Made by a program: the position numbers and the translations under genes
The notes under the pieces: generated by a model
What the model saw: only the letters and a program-made list of their open reading frames with translations
What the model was told of the DNA's origin: nothing
Databases searched by the model: none
Assembly (NCBI GenBank): GCA_937891875.1
Contig: CALATR010000412.1
Coordinates: 1-22,418, forward strand
Length of the DNA stretch: 22,418 bases
Origin: an uncultured Pseudomonadota bacterium
Lineage (GTDB): Bacteria; Myxococcota_A; UBA796; GCA-2862545
Direction: 5' to 3'
Part shown: positions 19,571 to 22,418 of the stretch, piece after piece
How positions within the stretch are numbered: the first letter of the stretch is position 1
Layout of the letters: each line of letters begins with the position of its first letter

Positions 19571-20707
19571 CTAGGCGAGGCAGCGAGCGCGGATCAGCTG
19601 CTCGACCACGTCGGCGCCCCGCTCGAGGGCACCGCGGGTGACGTACTCGTCGGCCTTGTGGGCCACGTCGATGCTGCCCGGACCGAAGACGAGCGGGTCC
19701 ATGGGCATGCGGGCGAGGTTGCCGCCGTCGGTGGCGAACCCGGCCGCGCCGACGTCGGGGCGTGCGGCGAAGGGGCGCAGCAGGTCCTCGAGCGGGGTGC
19801 CGGGCCGGGTCAGCAGGGCGGCGATGCCGTGCAGGCGCTCGAGCTCGAGGGTCCAGGGCCCGTCGAGGGCTGCCAGTCGCCTCCGGAGCTCGTCGCGCAC
19901 GGTCGCGGCGTCCTGGCCGGGGAGAGGCCGGTAGCCGAGCTCGACAACGCACTGGTCGGGCACGATGTTGATGGCGGTGCCGCCCCGGATGCGCCCGACG
20001 TTCATCGCCACCACCGGACGCTCCAGCTCGGGGAGGTCCACCGGCTCCGAGGCGAGCTCCAACGCGAGTTCCTGCACGACCCGCACTGCGGCGGCGGCCC
20101 CCTCGATGGCGTTGACGCCAAGGTCGGGACGGCTGCTGTGGGCGGCGAGCCCGCGGGCGGTGATCCGCAGGGACTCGTGGCCGGCGTGCATGCGCAGGAT
20201 CTGGAAGTCGGTCGGCTCCCCCACCAGACAGGCGCGCGGGGTGGGGCGCCCGTCCGCTCGGAAGTGGTCGACGAGGTGGGCACTGCCCAGGCAGCCGACC
20301 TCCTCGTCGTAGGTCCAGAGCAGCAGGAGCTCGCGGGTGAGCCGATCGCGCGGGATGCGGCGCAGGGCCTCGAGCGTGCAGGCGATGAAGCCCTTCATGT
20401 CCGCCGAGCCGCGCCCCACCAGGCGATCGCCGCGCGTGGTCAGGACGAAGGGATCGGTGGTCCACGGCTGGCCCTCGGTGGGCACGACGTCCATGTGGCC
20501 CGTGATCGCCAGGCCATCCGTGCCCTCCGGCCCCAGCGAGGCAACCACGTTGTGCTTGCCGTCCTGGTGCGGATCGGACACCAGCCAGACCCGCAGCCCG
20601 AGGGCTTCGAGCTGCTCGGCCAGCCACGAGGCGAGGGGAGCGACCGGCCGGTGGGAGACGGACTCGAACGCGACCAGCCGTGTGAGATCGTCAACCAGCG
20701 TCGCCAG
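19571..20707 (-). CDS. argE: M20 family deacylase, acetylornithine deacetylase (ArgE)-like
   Basis: About 378 residues. Di-zinc M20 motifs: GHMDVVP (His71, Asp73), LVGRGSADMKG (Asp102), YDEEVG (Glu134/135), AAHSSRP and GPGSIDVAHKADEYV. The last and the 380-residue length favour ArgE (N-acetylornithine to ornithine) over DapE. The first ATG/GTG in frame is at 20581, which would remove the family's N-terminal helix. The frame upstream reads LVDDLTRLVAFESVSHRPVAPLASWLAEQLEAL, clearly M20. The best start is CTG 20707, preceded by AGGAGG (20714-20719) at six bases and overlapping the upstream gene by 17 bases. A frameshift or sequence error is the alternative. The cupin gene follows immediately. 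Confidence 0.85.
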   Translation of the reverse strand: MATLVDDLTRLVAFESVSHRPVAPLASWLAEQLEALGLRVWLVSDPHQDGKHNVVASLGPEGTDGLAITGHMDVVPTEGQPWTTDPFVLTTRGDRLVGRGSADMKGFIACTLEALRRIPRDRLTRELLLLWTYDEEVGCLGSAHLVDHFRADGRPTPRACLVGEPTDFQILRMHAGHESLRITARGLAAHSSRPDLGVNAIEGAAAAVRVVQELALELASEPVDLPELERPVVAMNVGRIRGGTAINIVPDQCVVELGYRPLPGQDAATVRDELRRRLAALDGPWTLELERLHGIAALLTRPGTPLEDLLRPFAARPDVGAAGFATDGGNLARMPMDPLVFGPGSIDVAHKADEYVTRGALERGADVVEQLIRARCLA

Positions 20708-21380
20708 GGGCGCCCTCCTCTTCCTCTTCCTCCTCCAGCGTCCACCAGGGGTCCCGGGCGCGCGTCTTGTTGGGGAGGTCCTTGAACTGGGTCTCGTCGC
20801 GCTGGACCTCGTCAGCGAGCTTCTCGATCTCGGCTGGCAGGTCTGTCGGCGCGCACGCCTGGGCGGGCTGGATCTCCTCCATGACCGCGGGACCGTCGCT
20901 CTCGGGCTCGAGGTCCTTCAGGCCGATCTGCGAGCCCGCACCCTCGAAGGCCTTGCGCTCCGCCTCCATCGCCTGCTCCACGATCTGCGCCCCCCGGCCC
21001 AGGGCCCCGCGACAGAGCTGGTAGGCGGCCATCTCGTAGAGCTTGGCGGCCTCGTGGTAGCGGGTCGGATCGGGCTTGGTGACGTCTTCCTTGTGGATGT
21101 CGGAGATGTCCTTCCAGGCCGTGCGCATCTTGTCGTTGCCGAAGTTCGCCTCGCGGACCTGGGCTTCGCGCATCGCACCGAGGCGGTGAGCCAGGTGGGC
21201 CAGCAGCTCGTCCCGGCTGGCGTTGCCCTGATCGATGCGTCGCTTCAGCTCATCGTTGCCGAGCGCCTCGCCCATGCGCAGCATGCGCGCCGCCCCGGGG
21301 TCCTTGATGGCGCCCCGTGCGTTGGCTTCGCCGATCGACTGGCCGGCAGCGCCGCCGGACTTCTTTCGCGGTCCCTGCAT
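20691..21380 (-). CDS. Uncharacterised Glu-tailed protein next to the eCIS genes
   Basis: 229 residues, ATG 21380. I do not recognise a named domain. The N-terminus is basic and Gly/Ala-rich (MQGPRKKSGGAAGQSIGEANARGAIKD). Then comes AARMLRMGEALGNDELKRRI, which recalls the 'LQ...GN.a...ll' segment often seen near the front of DUF4157/eCIS-associated proteins. Residues 50-155 are helical with AKLYEMAAYQLCRGALGRGAQIVEQAMEAE. The tail is strongly acidic (seven Glu in a row near the end, then GAPGDAG). There is no signal peptide. It is divergent from the pre-Pvc16 gene and coupled by overlap to the ArgE-like gene. A chaperone or cargo role for the injection system is a guess from context. Confidence 0.75.
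   Translation of the reverse strand: MQGPRKKSGGAAGQSIGEANARGAIKDPGAARMLRMGEALGNDELKRRIDQGNASRDELLAHLAHRLGAMREAQVREANFGNDKMRTAWKDISDIHKEDVTKPDPTRYHEAAKLYEMAAYQLCRGALGRGAQIVEQAMEAERKAFEGAGSQIGLKDLEPESDGPAVMEEIQPAQACAPTDLPAEIEKLADEVQRDETQFKDLPNKTRARDPWWTLEEEEEEEGAPGDAG
20714..20719 (-). promoter_or_regulatory. Shine-Dalgarno AGGAGG for a probable CTG start
   Basis: AGGAGG lies six bases upstream of CTG 20707. It sits inside the Glu-codon run (GAG/GAA) at the 3' end of the preceding gene, so the acidic tail and the ribosome site are the same DNA. Confidence 0.5.
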
Positions 21381-21626
21381 GCCCCGACGGTATCACGGCT
21401 CACGAGGCCCGGGCGGACGGAATCGTCTTCGGATTCAGGGCGATCCTGGTCCCGGGACTTGATCTCTGTCGGAATCGATGGTGAGGATCGCGTCCCGCGA
21501 GGGACAGGGGGTCCCATTCCTTCCATCACACGTCATGCCCGGCTGCACCGGAGCTTCCCCGGCGAGCGTCTGCACAAGGACCGCTCGATCCCGGGTCGCC
21601 TCGTCAAGCGCGACCGTGAGCTGCGC

Positions 21627-21989
21627 GTGTTCGAAGGGCTGGTCTCCGCCAAGATCAACCTCGATCGCACGGTGCGGAACAACCGCCGCCTCGTCGAGCC
21701 CGAACCCAACGCCCCCCTGCTGATCCGCATCGTGAAGTACCCCTACCGCCAGGAGACCCACCGGGGCCGACGCCGCAAGGTGTTCGAGGCCGGTGTGCAG
21801 GCGCGCTCCCGCCTGGAGCAGCGCGAGCTCCCGATGCGCGCCGGTCGCGCCTTCAAGGGTGAACCCATCGTCGGCAATCCGATCAAGGCCCTGGACATCC
21901 ACCCCGCACCCCTCGCCGCCCCGCCGGGCGTGGACGAGTGGCTGGCGAGCGTGGACCGTCGGCTCGACTCGCAGCCTGGAGGCGTCTGA
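21627..21989 (+). CDS. Basic small protein preceding Pvc16, start uncertain
   Basis: From GTG 21627 the product is 120 residues, rich in Arg and Pro (RTVRNNRRLVEPEPNAPLL, ETHRGRRRKVFEAG), with no signal peptide or TM helix and no family I recognise. High third-position GC in this frame reaches back to about 21543, and the extended reading (LHRSFPGERLHKDRSIPGRLVKRDREL) looks coding. That stretch has no ATG, GTG or TTG, only CTG at 21543 and 21570. The true start may therefore be a CTG, as in the neighbouring ArgE-like gene. Its TGA overlaps the Pvc16 ATG (TGATG), so the two are coupled and it is probably part of the eCIS operon. Confidence 0.6.
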   Translation: MFEGLVSAKINLDRTVRNNRRLVEPEPNAPLLIRIVKYPYRQETHRGRRRKVFEAGVQARSRLEQRELPMRAGRAFKGEPIVGNPIKALDIHPAPLAAPPGVDEWLASVDRRLDSQPGGV

Positions 21990-22418
21990 TGGAGCGCGTC
22001 CTCCCGGAAGGCTTCGAAGTAGGTCCGAACCAGGCTGACAACACCATCGGTGAGATCACCGAGGCGCTGCAGCGCTTCCTCCTCGACGGCTGGCCCGAGG
22101 GCACGCCCCCGCCCAGGCTCGAGGAAGACCTCTCGTTCGTCCCCAAGGACCGCGAGGAGGTCATCTACATCTACATGTACCGGCTTCAGCAGAACGACGC
22201 GCTGAAGAACCCCAAGCGGTACCGCACGACTCCGTTCTCGGTCGCTGATGAAGAGCAACCCGAGAACAGCACCCTGTACTATGAGTGGCCGCCTCTCTAT
22301 CTCGAGCTCTACTACATGATCGCTGTGCACTCCAAGTTCAGGAGTGACGCCGAGCGTCTTCTCGGCTGGGTCATGATGCGGCTCCACCACGGCACTCATC
22401 TGTTGTATCGTCCCCGCC
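21989..22418 (+). CDS. Pvc16/DUF4255 family eCIS protein, 5' part
   Basis: The first 143 residues are visible and the frame runs off the window. ATG 21989 has GGAGG six bases upstream. The visible part matches the Pvc16 N-terminal domain: an opening helix (NTIGEITEALQRFLLDGW), LSFVPKDREEVIYIYMYRLQQNDALKNPKRY, then PPLYLELYYMIAVHSKFRSDAERLLGWVMMRLHH. Proteins of this family cap the tube/sheath end of contractile injection particles (Afp16-like terminator). In many eCIS loci the sheath and tube genes follow, so the structural operon probably lies to the right. The family's usual 'YLLTA' is YYMIAV here. Confidence 0.88.
   Translation, partial: MERVLPEGFEVGPNQADNTIGEITEALQRFLLDGWPEGTPPPRLEEDLSFVPKDREEVIYIYMYRLQQNDALKNPKRYRTTPFSVADEEQPENSTLYYEWPPLYLELYYMIAVHSKFRSDAERLLGWVMMRLHHGTHLLYRPR

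Noticed and set aside
21535..21723. ATG at 21535 as the start of the pre-Pvc16 gene
   Set aside because: It is in another frame, where third codon positions are not GC-rich and the product is Ser/Cys-rich noise.

Overview
The window looks like chromosomal DNA of a high-GC myxobacterium-like organism (Myxococcota or a close 'deltaproteobacterial' relative). The signs are codons almost always ending in G or C, tightly packed genes, a eukaryote-like Ser/Thr kinase, FHA and von Willebrand A proteins, a small secreted protein with a MYXO-/GlyGly-CTERM-like tail, and pieces of an extracellular contractile injection system (eCIS). No rRNA, tRNA, CRISPR array or insertion sequence was seen, and no gene-free stretch exceeds about 300 bases.

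Left part (1-5950): the 3' end of a di-haem cytochrome c peroxidase/MauG-type gene, a small lipoprotein, a SURF1-type cytochrome oxidase assembly factor coupled to an outer-membrane barrel protein, and hemE, so haem and respiration genes dominate. Next come a repeat-containing lipoprotein gene broken by one in-frame TAG inside a conserved domain, an unrecognised 258-residue protein, and a short Asp/Thr-rich secreted protein. The divergent spacer between the last two carries three copies of an 8-mer.

Middle part (5975-14871): a membrane FHA-like protein on the minus strand lies divergent from a compact plus-strand operon. The operon encodes a six-TM protein with a FHA-like tail, a vWA lipoprotein with an intact MIDAS, an active-looking Ser/Thr kinase with a Pro/Gly-rich linker and TM segment, a membrane pseudokinase, and an outer-membrane protein with a PEGA-like segment. 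This reads as one envelope-spanning phospho-signalling machine. I do not recognise it as a named system.

Right part (14907-22418): an eCIS-type AAA+ ATPase (Afp15/Pvc15-like) and a short DUF4157-like protein with an HERHH motif (minus strand), then a metabolic island (hutF, a cupin, an ArgE-like M20 deacylase). After it come a Glu-tailed unknown protein and, divergently, a basic small protein coupled to a Pvc16/DUF4255 protein that runs off the window. The eCIS structural operon probably continues to the right. The ArgE-like gene appears to start at a CTG codon with a strong Shine-Dalgarno sequence inside the gene before it.

The most notable feature is the side-by-side placement of a kinase/pseudokinase/FHA/vWA module and eCIS genes. 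It recalls the threonine-phosphorylation control of type VI secretion, but a functional link here is only a hypothesis.
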